From a virus: a DNA stretch of 23,651 nt. Positions 11,286 through 19,241 of this stretch are shown here, piece by piece (positions within the stretch are counted from its first letter, which is position 1; each line of letters begins with the position of its first letter). The notes below the pieces were generated by a model. That model ran no database searches and was not told the DNA's origin. It worked only from the letters and a program-made list of their open reading frames with translations. The position numbers were made by a program, and so were the translations under genes. The stretch lies in IMG/VR virus record IMGVR_UViG_3300001846_000107, positions 1 through 23,651 of that record; one strand, 5' to 3'.

Positions 11286-13484
11286 ATGGGCTTGCTAGAT
11301 TTTATCTTCGGTAATGATGAAGACGATTTAGAAAAAACGGAGACAAAGCACCCGCTTGAAAGCGTTCCGGGATGGTCGCGTCCGATGGGTGCCACTACCT
11401 CTGATCCACAAGTCGGAGAAGATGATGCGGGAAATCCTGTATTTCGTACCGCGTTAGGTAGAACATACACTGTCAGAGTAAATCCAGACCAACGTACTAT
11501 ACGACAGAAAGTTACAGATGCGGCTCCTGCCGTTGTTGAAGCAGTCAAAGACTACGCACAAAATCCTACGCTGCCTACAAAAGAGCAGGTTGGTCAGTTT
11601 GCCTATGATGCAACTGTAGGCGCAGCCGAAGACCTTGATAACATTATGTTCAAAGGCGAAGGTACTATTGGTGATGCCCTAAGCTTAGCATCAGGTGTTG
11701 GTTTAGGTGCTCGAGGTGCAAATATAGCTGCAAAGGCGATCACAGGTGATGGTATAGTACCTGAAGGTGAGCCCGGGACTGTACTTGGCTTATTTCTACC
11801 TGCATTTAAGAACGCAAAATATCAGTCTAATATAGACCGTGCTAATGAGCTAAAGGCGCTGGGCGCTACTCGAGATGAGATTTGGGAAGAGACAGGTCTT
11901 TGGCAGCTAGCGGAGAAGGGACAGTGGCTTACTGAGATTGATGATAGTAAAGCTGAGATTGCCCTTACTGCTAAGTTCAACAATACCAAGATGCCTAAGC
12001 AGTATAAGACAGAGACTGTTATTGAACAGCGTCCTGTAAAAACTGGTGGCCTTACTGATCAAGAAAGACTGTCTGCCAAGATCCAAACACGAAAGATAAT
12101 GTTGGAGATCCGTGATAGGCTAGCTCGAGGCGAGATTGATCAACAAACAGCTAAGGATCTAGCTCGGGAAGCCCAGCAAAAGCTGGATGAAGCTATAGCC
12201 GCAGAAGGTACAACAGAGTACGAGCAGTTTGAAGTTACTAAGAAGGTAGAGATACCTCGTAAGCCGCTTACTACAGGCCGTGGGCCTCAGATGCAGGGCG
12301 GCAAATCTACTCTAGACGAAGTACTATTTCATGACGGCTTTTTTGCAGAAATGAAAGATATGGGGATGGATGTCTCCAGTACTACGGCAGAAGCAGGAAG
12401 ACGTAAGTCAAGCTCCGCAGGACATAACGCTTCGGGTGTTCAATTCACTAACGAACCTTATCCGTATGAAGATCAAAACCGCGTTAACTCATTTAAGAAT
12501 GCTGCAAATTGGAAAAATAATCCGCGCAATGATGCTGATAGAGTACTTGTAGATAAATGGAAAAAGGGCGAAATACCAGAGGGCCAAGTAGACGCTGAAA
12601 TGATTTTGTCTACTATGCTTCACGAAGTGCAGCATCTAATCGATGCTGAATCAAAATCAGATAGCGGTACAGGATTTAACCCTAAAGATTCTAAAAGTGT
12701 TCGCGCGGATATGCAAACGGAGCTTGATAAAAAGCTTCGGAACATGGTCAACTTAGACACATCTATTAACGAGAGAACTGCCCTTTCTTTAATGCTTGAA
12801 GTTATCTACGAGCCCGTCGAGGTAGAAGAAATCATTGGTGGTTCGTTATTGTCACCGTCCAAGGCCGAAAAGTTCTCTGTAAATGATATTTTAGATAGCG
12901 TTTATGGCTATGAAAATTCTTACCCTAAGAGCCAAATTACTGAGCTTGGTAATGTAAAAAATGTATCAGCTAACAATGTCCTTTCTTTAGGTAAGGTTTT
13001 TGATAGGTGGAAAGAATACAAAACAGTATTGAGCTCATTTCCACCGGACCACGCTAATCACAATATCGCGAAGCAGGATGCAAAAATGGAGTTCCTACAT
13101 CGTGTATCCGGTACTGTTGAGGCTGATGGAATAGCTGCAGATTATTACAATACAAATTCGGCTTTAGGCAGCGCGGGAAAAAAAGCTACTAAAGATAATA
13201 AACGTGTACGGGCTAACGTATTATTTCATCTACTAGATTCTGGTGAGCTTAATGATGTCATGGACGAATACTATAAGCTTATGGGAAGTGGACTTGCTCA
13301 AAATACCAAAGCTAAGGATATGGATATTTATAAACACGAAGGTGGTGAAGTTAAATCCAGATTAGTTCAAGCTAGACGGGATATGACTGCCGATGAGCGT
13401 AAGGCGATGCCGCCTTATAAGATGCTCGATAAGGACGAAGAGCGCATTTGGTTTGCCGACACGTATGGCAATTGGCGTAAATAA
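11286..13484 (+). CDS. Polyvalent-type virion protein with putative zinc metallopeptidase domain
   Basis: This is a 732-residue protein. Residues 186-220 match the 'large polyvalent protein associated' type motif (ELKALGATRDEIWEETG, then GQWLTEIDDS). A long helical linker (255-305) follows. Near residues 439-455 is MILSTMLHEVQHLIDAE, with the zincin signature HEVQH (446-450); further on is GEVKSRLVQAR (Glu688), the type of conserved Glu motif that could give a third zinc ligand. Polyvalent proteins are often injected with phage DNA, and such peptidase domains may process virion or host proteins. Placement between portal and wall hydrolase fits an internal virion role. Activity is inferred, not shown. 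Confidence 0.75.
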   Translation: MGLLDFIFGNDEDDLEKTETKHPLESVPGWSRPMGATTSDPQVGEDDAGNPVFRTALGRTYTVRVNPDQRTIRQKVTDAAPAVVEAVKDYAQNPTLPTKEQVGQFAYDATVGAAEDLDNIMFKGEGTIGDALSLASGVGLGARGANIAAKAITGDGIVPEGEPGTVLGLFLPAFKNAKYQSNIDRANELKALGATRDEIWEETGLWQLAEKGQWLTEIDDSKAEIALTAKFNNTKMPKQYKTETVIEQRPVKTGGLTDQERLSAKIQTRKIMLEIRDRLARGEIDQQTAKDLAREAQQKLDEAIAAEGTTEYEQFEVTKKVEIPRKPLTTGRGPQMQGGKSTLDEVLFHDGFFAEMKDMGMDVSSTTAEAGRRKSSSAGHNASGVQFTNEPYPYEDQNRVNSFKNAANWKNNPRNDADRVLVDKWKKGEIPEGQVDAEMILSTMLHEVQHLIDAESKSDSGTGFNPKDSKSVRADMQTELDKKLRNMVNLDTSINERTALSLMLEVIYEPVEVEEIIGGSLLSPSKAEKFSVNDILDSVYGYENSYPKSQITELGNVKNVSANNVLSLGKVFDRWKEYKTVLSSFPPDHANHNIAKQDAKMEFLHRVSGTVEADGIAADYYNTNSALGSAGKKATKDNKRVRANVLFHLLDSGELNDVMDEYYKLMGSGLAQNTKAKDMDIYKHEGGEVKSRLVQARRDMTADERKAMPPYKMLDKDEERIWFADTYGNWRK

Positions 13485-13501
13485 TAGATGAAAGATTGAT
13501 A

Positions 13502-14734
13502 ATGGATACATCTCCTATCCCCCGGCTGCGTCCACCCGAGCCTATTCAAAACATTAGCTATGATGACTTAGAAAAAATAGAGCGTGTAGTTGCTGCAGAG
13601 GCAGGTACTGAAGGTTCCGAAGGGCGCAATGCCGTCCGGGGCGTTATCTTTAACAGATTAGCTTCTAAGCGTTTCGGTAATACCGTGGACGATGTTCTTA
13701 CTGCAGATCAGTTTGAGCCAGTTCGCAAGTATGGATCTGTCGAGGATATTCCTGTCGATCAAGATCAGCTTTATGACGGAGTCGAAGAGCTAATTGATTA
13801 CATTCAGCTAGGCGAAGATGCGTCTGGTGGGCGTGTATTTTTTCAGAATGAAGCAGTTACAAAAAAGAGAGGAAGTTACTTCGAAGGAACTAATCCTCTC
13901 AAGATTGGGAACCACACTTTTTATGACGGTATAAAGGGACAAGAGCCCGTTACTATGACGGACCTAGTGGGGTCTCATAACATTCGATTTATGGATGATT
14001 TAGCAAGCGCAGATCCCGGTATGCGTTTAGGTGGGCTTATGGAAGCTCGAAAAGGAATTACTACGGAAGCAGGTTTAGACATGGCAAGAGAAAAATTCCA
14101 AATTGATCGTAAGAAAGCTGACCTCAACGATGACGGTGATGTTAGCGAATATGAAGAGGCTCGAGCGGAAGCCGTCCAGAAAGCTACGGCAGAGGATGAG
14201 GAAGAGGCTCTAAACATGTATCATGGTGGGATGCCGTGCGGATGTGGTGAAGGATTGATGGGTGAAGATCCTGTCTCCGGAAACCCGATCCCTGTTGGTT
14301 CTACTGCAGAGAATGTGCGTGACGATATTTCAATCATGATCTCTGAAGGTGAGTACGTCCTACCAGCAAATGTAGTTAAGTGGGTTGGTTTAAAACACAT
14401 CATGGACATGCAAGCGGAAGCTGAGATGGGACTGATGGGTATGCATTCTATGGGGCTGATCCAAGAGGTGGATACCGATGAAGATCAACAAGACGAACCC
14501 AGTAGCGAAGATATTGAGGACACCGAGGTACAAGCCTCAGACGATACCGAACAAGAAGAAACAGAAACAATCGAAACACCCGAAGGCAATGAAATCGAAG
14601 TGGCTGACGGAGTAGAAGTCGAAGAAGAGGTTATGGATCCTGAGTATCCAGATGAGGATGATGAAAACTATTATCCTACAAAAACTCAGATGTATGGGAT
14701 GATGAAAAAACCAACAATAAAATTCATCATCTAA
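13502..14734 (+). CDS. SleB-type cell-wall hydrolase fused to a virion-type domain
   Basis: ATG 13502 is preferred (410 residues); a TTG six bases earlier is in frame. Residues 20-145 match the SleB/CwlJ hydrolase family: VVAAEAGTEGSEGRNAVRG with the putative catalytic Glu33, then VIFNRL and a SGGRVFF segment. These enzymes cleave peptidoglycan. At residues 207-218 is a textbook EF-hand loop (DLNDDGDVSEYE), suggesting calcium binding. A second domain (DPVSGNPIPVGSTAENVRDD, then SEGEYVLPANVV) is a unit I know from many marine phages, function unknown. A long Asp/Glu-rich tail ends the protein. It probably opens the wall during DNA entry, or serves as the lysin, since no other is seen. Confidence 0.82.
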   Translation: MDTSPIPRLRPPEPIQNISYDDLEKIERVVAAEAGTEGSEGRNAVRGVIFNRLASKRFGNTVDDVLTADQFEPVRKYGSVEDIPVDQDQLYDGVEELIDYIQLGEDASGGRVFFQNEAVTKKRGSYFEGTNPLKIGNHTFYDGIKGQEPVTMTDLVGSHNIRFMDDLASADPGMRLGGLMEARKGITTEAGLDMAREKFQIDRKKADLNDDGDVSEYEEARAEAVQKATAEDEEEALNMYHGGMPCGCGEGLMGEDPVSGNPIPVGSTAENVRDDISIMISEGEYVLPANVVKWVGLKHIMDMQAEAEMGLMGMHSMGLIQEVDTDEDQQDEPSSEDIEDTEVQASDDTEQEETETIETPEGNEIEVADGVEVEEEVMDPEYPDEDDENYYPTKTQMYGMMKKPTIKFII

Positions 14735-14785
14735 ATTTCAATGGGCTACCCGAGGAAGAGCTTGGCCCCCAATTAAGAGATTAAC

Positions 14786-15574
14786 ATGGCAAAGTATAAA
14801 GGCGCATATCGCGACGAATTAGAAAACGAACAAGATCTTACATACGCCGAAGAGCTTGAACTAGAGCGGCAAGCCGCATCAGAGCCACAGGCTAAAGATC
14901 CAGAAGAGGATACTTACAAAAAGCGTTACGGTGACTTACGCCGCCACGCGCAATTGCAGATGCAGCAAAAAGATCAAGAGCTAGCGGAGATGAAACGCCA
15001 GCTAGAGAGTGCTGCTAAAGGACAGATCAAATTTCCTAAGACTGATGAGGAAGTCGAAGCTTGGTCTAAGAAGTATCCCGAAGTCGCTAAGATCGTAGAT
15101 ACGATTGCGCGTAAACGAGCAAATGAAGCTCTAGAAGAAGGTGAGAAGCGTTTAGGCCACCTTGCTGATCTAGAGAAGAAAATGTCTCGTAAGGATGCAG
15201 AGGCGCAGTTAAATCGCCTACATCCAGATTTTAATGAGATTAGACAGGATCCTAAATTCCATGAGTGGGTAGCACTGCAGCCCCAGATAATTCAGGATGC
15301 TCTCTATAAGAACAATACAGATGCCTTAGCCGCTGCTCGAGCTATCGATTTGTATAAATCAGATACGGGTAAGAAGAGAAAAACGCAAAAGTCTGCCGCA
15401 CAAGCTGTAGGCCGGAGCTCAGCATCTACACCCGGGACAAACGGCAAAGCTCGTTTTTCAGAAAGTCAGGTCGCTAAAATGAGCGATGCTGAATATGAGA
15501 AGAATGAGGATGCCATTTTCGAAGCAATGCGTAGCGGTAATTTTACATACGATATGTCAGGGGCCGCGCGCTAA
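14786..15574 (+). CDS. Capsid scaffolding protein
   Basis: The product is 262 residues and lies directly before the capsid gene, the usual place for a scaffold. It is almost wholly charged helix, with a coiled coil about residues 50-75 (YGDLRRHAQLQMQQKDQEL) and a middle part containing EEVEAWSKKYPEV. A Ser/Lys-rich linker (SDTGKKRKTQKSAAQAVGRS) leads to a short C-terminal helix (DAEYEKNEDAIFEAMRSG) that may bind capsid subunits. Scaffolds guide prohead assembly and then leave. No protease motif is seen, so the scaffold may be released intact. Confidence 0.75.
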   Translation: MAKYKGAYRDELENEQDLTYAEELELERQAASEPQAKDPEEDTYKKRYGDLRRHAQLQMQQKDQELAEMKRQLESAAKGQIKFPKTDEEVEAWSKKYPEVAKIVDTIARKRANEALEEGEKRLGHLADLEKKMSRKDAEAQLNRLHPDFNEIRQDPKFHEWVALQPQIIQDALYKNNTDALAAARAIDLYKSDTGKKRKTQKSAAQAVGRSSASTPGTNGKARFSESQVAKMSDAEYEKNEDAIFEAMRSGNFTYDMSGAAR

Positions 15575-15577
15575 GTA

Positions 15578-15607
15578 TTGCTATTATAGTAATAATTGTG
15601 CTATAAT
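15578..15607 (+). promoter_or_regulatory. Extended -10 promoter for the capsid gene
   Basis: TTGCTA (15578-15583), an 18-base spacer and a perfect TATAAT (15602-15607) with TGn extension (15599-15601). It shares the decamer GTGCTATAAT with the promoter at 5093-5101. The expected start lies at about 15614, inside the hairpin that follows. Confidence 0.8.
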
Positions 15608-15610
15608 AGA

Positions 15611-15625
15611 GGTATCAATGATACC
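15611..15625 (+). promoter_or_regulatory. Perfect 5' hairpin in the capsid leader
   Basis: GGTATC (15611-15616) pairs with GATACC (15620-15625) around AAT. It covers the predicted transcript start. It could stabilise the capsid message at its 5' end, or be a palindromic operator at the promoter. Confidence 0.6.
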
Positions 15626-15689
15626 ATTGGATAAGTAAAGAGCCGCTTATATAGCCCACCTCTTACTTACTTTTTTCAGAAGAAGAAAT

Positions 15690-15764
15690 ATGTCTACCAG
15701 TTATGGAGAGGCCCGTATGTACGGCAGTACGTGCGCACCCTCAATCCAGACTGCCACATTTTAA
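15690..15764 (+). CDS. Possible 24-residue leader peptide
   Basis: ATG 15690 follows an AGAAGAAGAA purine run and opens a frame of 24 codons (starting MSTSYGEARMYGS, ending SIQTATF) to TAA 15762-15764. It lies in the 243-base leader between the scaffold and capsid genes. The leader otherwise holds the promoter, the hairpin and the capsid ribosome site. There is no independent support that it is translated. Confidence 0.25.
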   Translation: MSTSYGEARMYGSTCAPSIQTATF

Positions 15765-15817
15765 ACGCTTCTGTGTCCTGACGTTAATTCGCCATTTCAC
15801 AATAAGGAGACTTTAAA

Positions 15818-16852
15818 ATGGCTTTCCCAGTAGCAACAGGTTACACGAACTTACCAAATGGTAACTTCTCACCTGTAGTATATAGCAAACTCGTCCAGAA
15901 GGCGTTTCGCAAATCTTCTGTAGTCGAGGATATTTCAAACACAGATTATAGTGGAGAAATTGCAAACTTTGGTGACTCTGTAAAAATTATTAAAGAGCCA
16001 GAGATTACAATCAATTCATATGCACGCGGCACTACTCTTGCAACACAAGATCTTACCGATGCAGACTTCACTATGGTTGTAGATCAAGCAAACTACTTTC
16101 AGTTTGCAATCGATGACATTGAAGAAGCACATTCACATGTAAACTTCATGACATTAGCGACAGATCGCGCGGGTTACAAATTGCGTGACTCTTTCGACCA
16201 AGACGTTCTTGGCTATGTCTCAGGTTACTCATGGAATGGTTCAGCGTGGGTAGCACGTACAGCACCAGCGGGTACAAAAGCTGATGCAACGGCTGGCAAC
16301 GACGAACTTCTTTCAGCAAACAAACTAAACGCAGGTGCGTTTGGTGGTACAGCGGGTAACTCAATCCCTGTTGCTGCAGACGGTGGCACAGGCGCAATTA
16401 CAGGTCCATTGGAAATTATGAACCGTATTGCGCGTCAGATGGACCAAGCAAACGTCGATACAGACGGGCGCTGGATGGTCGTTGACCCAGTATTTGCAGA
16501 AGTGCTTATGTCTACCTCATCGAAATTAATCAACGCCGATTTCGGTGGTGGTGATGAGCTACGCAATGGTCGTATGCCCGGCACAATCCGTGGTTTCCGC
16601 ATCTACAAGTCAAACAACTTGCCTTACAAAGGTACAGGCGCGGCAACAACAGCCTCTGCAGGTTCTACAACTAACTTTGGTGTGATTGTAGCAGGACATG
16701 ACTCAGCATTGTCTACTGCACAACAAATTGCAAAAACAGAGACATTCCGTTCTCCAGATACATTCGCAGACATCTGTCGCGGAATGCAATTGTATGGCAG
16801 AAAATTGCTACGTCCAGAAGCAACATTCACTGCAAACTACAACCTTGCATAA
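15818..16852 (+). CDS. Major capsid protein
   Basis: The product is 344 residues and follows AAGGAG (about nine bases upstream) after a strong promoter. It lies between scaffold and tail genes, has its own promoter and terminator, and carries capsid-type sequence. This includes an N-terminal FSPVVYSKLVQKAFRKSSV segment, a long helix (DIEEAHSHVNFMTLATDRAG), Gly/Ala-rich loops in the middle and a C-terminal part (DTFADICRGMQLYGRKLL) as in HK97-fold capsid proteins of marine phages. Self-assembles on the scaffold to form the head. Codon use is more regular than in neighbours (fewer GATC, many Ala GCA), consistent with high expression. Confidence 0.92.
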   Translation: MAFPVATGYTNLPNGNFSPVVYSKLVQKAFRKSSVVEDISNTDYSGEIANFGDSVKIIKEPEITINSYARGTTLATQDLTDADFTMVVDQANYFQFAIDDIEEAHSHVNFMTLATDRAGYKLRDSFDQDVLGYVSGYSWNGSAWVARTAPAGTKADATAGNDELLSANKLNAGAFGGTAGNSIPVAADGGTGAITGPLEIMNRIARQMDQANVDTDGRWMVVDPVFAEVLMSTSSKLINADFGGGDELRNGRMPGTIRGFRIYKSNNLPYKGTGAATTASAGSTTNFGVIVAGHDSALSTAQQIAKTETFRSPDTFADICRGMQLYGRKLLRPEATFTANYNLA

Positions 16853-16864
16853 TTAGTTTTTTTG

Positions 16865-16900
16865 AGGGGGCTGGGACATCTGGCCCCCTTATATCTATTT
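16865..16900 (+). terminator. Terminator after the capsid gene
   Basis: AGGGGGC (16865-16871) pairs with GCCCCCT (16883-16889) around an 11-base loop and is followed by TTATATCTATTT. The tail is T-rich but interrupted, so it may be partial and allow some read-through into the tail genes. Confidence 0.7.
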
Positions 16901-16911
16901 AAGGTTTACCT

Positions 16912-17601
16912 ATGGCTAGCACCTATCTACAACTCTGCAATATGGTCCTACGCAGGATCAATGAAGTAGAGATAGCTGAAGATGAATTTCTATCAGTGCG
17001 CGGCGTACAAGCGCTGGTTAAGGATGCGGTAAAAGCAGCCGTAGCTAAGATTAACCAAGCTGAATTTGAGTGGCCCTTTAACGCTGCAGAGCATACAGAA
17101 ACTCTAGTAGCGGGGCAGACTGAATATGATTGGCCTGACTATTTTAAAGTTGTTGATTGGAACTCTTTCCAGATCCAAAAAAACGATAGTCTAGGAACAG
17201 GATTTAAAACCCTCTCTCCAATTGATCGAGATGAGTGGTACAAGAATTATCGAGATGATGATTACGAGCAAGGAAGCGCAGGTATTACAGTTCCTAATTT
17301 TGTCTTTCCTAGCCACGGTGAGGGCTTCGGTGTAACGCCATCCCCAGATAAAGCATACAGTATCCGTTACCGATATTATCTCAACTACGCAGACTTAACG
17401 GATGCTACAGATACAAGCCGTATTCCACAAAGCTTTGATACCGTGATTGTCGATGGCGCGCTGTTCCATCTTTATATGTTTAAGGACAATATCGAAGCAT
17501 CCCAAGCTGCGTATGCAGCATTCGAAGACGGTCTGAAAGATCTACAGACACTGTTTATCAACTCATTTGAGTATGTACGGGATACAAGGATCCGCTTCTA
17601 A
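16912..17601 (+). CDS. Tail tubular protein A-like adaptor
   Basis: The 229-residue product has the plan of podovirus head-tail adaptors (T7 gp11 type). It has an N-terminal helical part (YLQLCNMVLRRINEVEI, LVKDAVKAAVAKINQAEFEWPF), a beta-rich middle with GQTEYDWPDYFKVVDW and a C-terminal helix (AYAAFEDGLKDLQTLF). It joins the portal ring to the tail nozzle. It is followed by the nozzle gene with a one-base overlap (TAATG), the usual gene order in podoviruses. Confidence 0.85.
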   Translation: MASTYLQLCNMVLRRINEVEIAEDEFLSVRGVQALVKDAVKAAVAKINQAEFEWPFNAAEHTETLVAGQTEYDWPDYFKVVDWNSFQIQKNDSLGTGFKTLSPIDRDEWYKNYRDDDYEQGSAGITVPNFVFPSHGEGFGVTPSPDKAYSIRYRYYLNYADLTDATDTSRIPQSFDTVIVDGALFHLYMFKDNIEASQAAYAAFEDGLKDLQTLFINSFEYVRDTRIRF

Positions 17602-19238
17602 TGGCAGATGAAATTCAGAGTTATAAGCTCGTCTGCTCAGGCGGGTTAAACTCTAACCAGAACCACTTATATCTATCGGAAGCAGCATCAGGTGCAGCCA
17701 CTCGATTGATCAACTATGAGCCCAGCCTATATGGCGGGTATCGTCGCATCGAGGGGTATGATCTACTAGGTGGGCTAGATGTAGAAGTAGGCGCGGGTGT
17801 AGCAGAAGGTCCAGTTCTTTGCGTAGCTATCTATCGTAATGAACATATAGGAAATCCTTACATTATAGCTGCACGTAAGGACGCTGGTGCTAACTCTTAC
17901 AAATTCTACAAGTTTGTAGATCTCGTTGGTTGGCAAGCTATGACGAACAGCTTGACCTTAAACCATACAGCTAACAGCCGGACAGTTACAAAGATCCGAC
18001 ATGCACAATGGGACTTTGGTAGTGGATCTCACATTGCTTTCGCTGACGGTGTTAATAACGCTATTATCTTCGATGGACTTAATTGGTATCAACTCAATAA
18101 TACAAATACAGGCGGTACAGCATCCCCCGGGGGGAATCAGATTGTTAATGCACCTGCCCTTATAGACGTATTTGAGAACCATCTATTCTTAGGTGGAGAC
18201 CTAGGATCTAGAGCGGTTATATGCCACTCCGCACCTTCCGATCCTTTTGATTTCACAACAGCTTCTGGTGGTGCGCAGATCACACCGGGCTTTAACGTAG
18301 TTCAATTTAAACCCTTCAGAGATGACTTATTTGTATTCGGTACAACAGCTATTAAGAAGATCTCACCAGACGTTACTGCAGGGTTCGTTTTAGACCAAGT
18401 TACAGCTAATGTTGGTTGCATTGCTAGGGATAGTGTGCTAGAGATTGGTGGCGATCTGATGTTCCTCGCACCCGATGGATTCAGACCAGTTTCAGGTACA
18501 TCTCGTATTGGTGATGTTGAGCTAGAAACCATATCAAAACCCATACAAGTTACACTCGTTAACCTGATCAATAACTATGATATGGACACTATCAACGGCG
18601 TTGTTATCCGTTCTAAATCACAGGTTCGATACTTTGTTGGAGATAGTGGTACAGACGTAGTAGATAGTTACGGTATTATCGGCGGTCTCGCTAACCAAGG
18701 TGGACAGATTGGCTGGGAGTTTGGTGAGCTAATCGGTTTCCGGGCCTCCTGCACCACATCAGACTATATTGGTACTGAGGAATTTGTGCTTCATGGAGAC
18801 TACAACGGCAAGGTCTATCGTGAAGATGTAGGCACAAGCTTTTCTGGTAACGATATCCTAAGCGTGTACGCCACACCTTATCTAGACTTTGGCGACACCG
18901 AAGTTCGTAAGACTATGCGTAAGGTAAATACGTTTGTTAGAGCCGAGGGTCCAGTAGAGCTATTTTTATCAATGGCCTACGATTGGGGCGACTATAATAC
19001 AGCCCGTCCTTCAAGCTATTCTCAGGAAAGTCTAGGTGGTCCTGTGGAATATGGCGGTCTTAACATTGACTACGCAGGTGCTAACATCCTGTACGGCGGT
19101 AACTCTAAGCCAATCATGACTTCTGATATACAAGGCTCCGGCTTCTCTGCTCGAGCAACCTTTGTGACCGTAGGCCAATCAGAACCGTTTTCTATCCAAG
19201 GCCTAGTATTTGAATTTTCTATTTCGGGGAGAAGGTAA
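17601..19238 (+). CDS. Tail tubular protein B-like nozzle
   Basis: The 545-residue product is mostly beta structure, with repeated blade-like strands (IAFADGVNNAIIFDGLNWYQL, DVFENHLFLGGDLGSRAVIC, FRDDLFVFGTTAIKKI), as in the propeller-like tail nozzles of podoviruses (T7 gp12 or P22 gp10 types). It follows the adaptor directly. The C-terminal region contains Tyr/Gly repeats (PVEYGGLNIDYAGANILYGG). It forms the distal tube of the short tail and binds fibres. The stop precedes the fibre gene start by three bases. Confidence 0.82.
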   Translation: MADEIQSYKLVCSGGLNSNQNHLYLSEAASGAATRLINYEPSLYGGYRRIEGYDLLGGLDVEVGAGVAEGPVLCVAIYRNEHIGNPYIIAARKDAGANSYKFYKFVDLVGWQAMTNSLTLNHTANSRTVTKIRHAQWDFGSGSHIAFADGVNNAIIFDGLNWYQLNNTNTGGTASPGGNQIVNAPALIDVFENHLFLGGDLGSRAVICHSAPSDPFDFTTASGGAQITPGFNVVQFKPFRDDLFVFGTTAIKKISPDVTAGFVLDQVTANVGCIARDSVLEIGGDLMFLAPDGFRPVSGTSRIGDVELETISKPIQVTLVNLINNYDMDTINGVVIRSKSQVRYFVGDSGTDVVDSYGIIGGLANQGGQIGWEFGELIGFRASCTTSDYIGTEEFVLHGDYNGKVYREDVGTSFSGNDILSVYATPYLDFGDTEVRKTMRKVNTFVRAEGPVELFLSMAYDWGDYNTARPSSYSQESLGGPVEYGGLNIDYAGANILYGGNSKPIMTSDIQGSGFSARATFVTVGQSEPFSIQGLVFEFSISGRR

Positions 19239-19241
19239 CCG

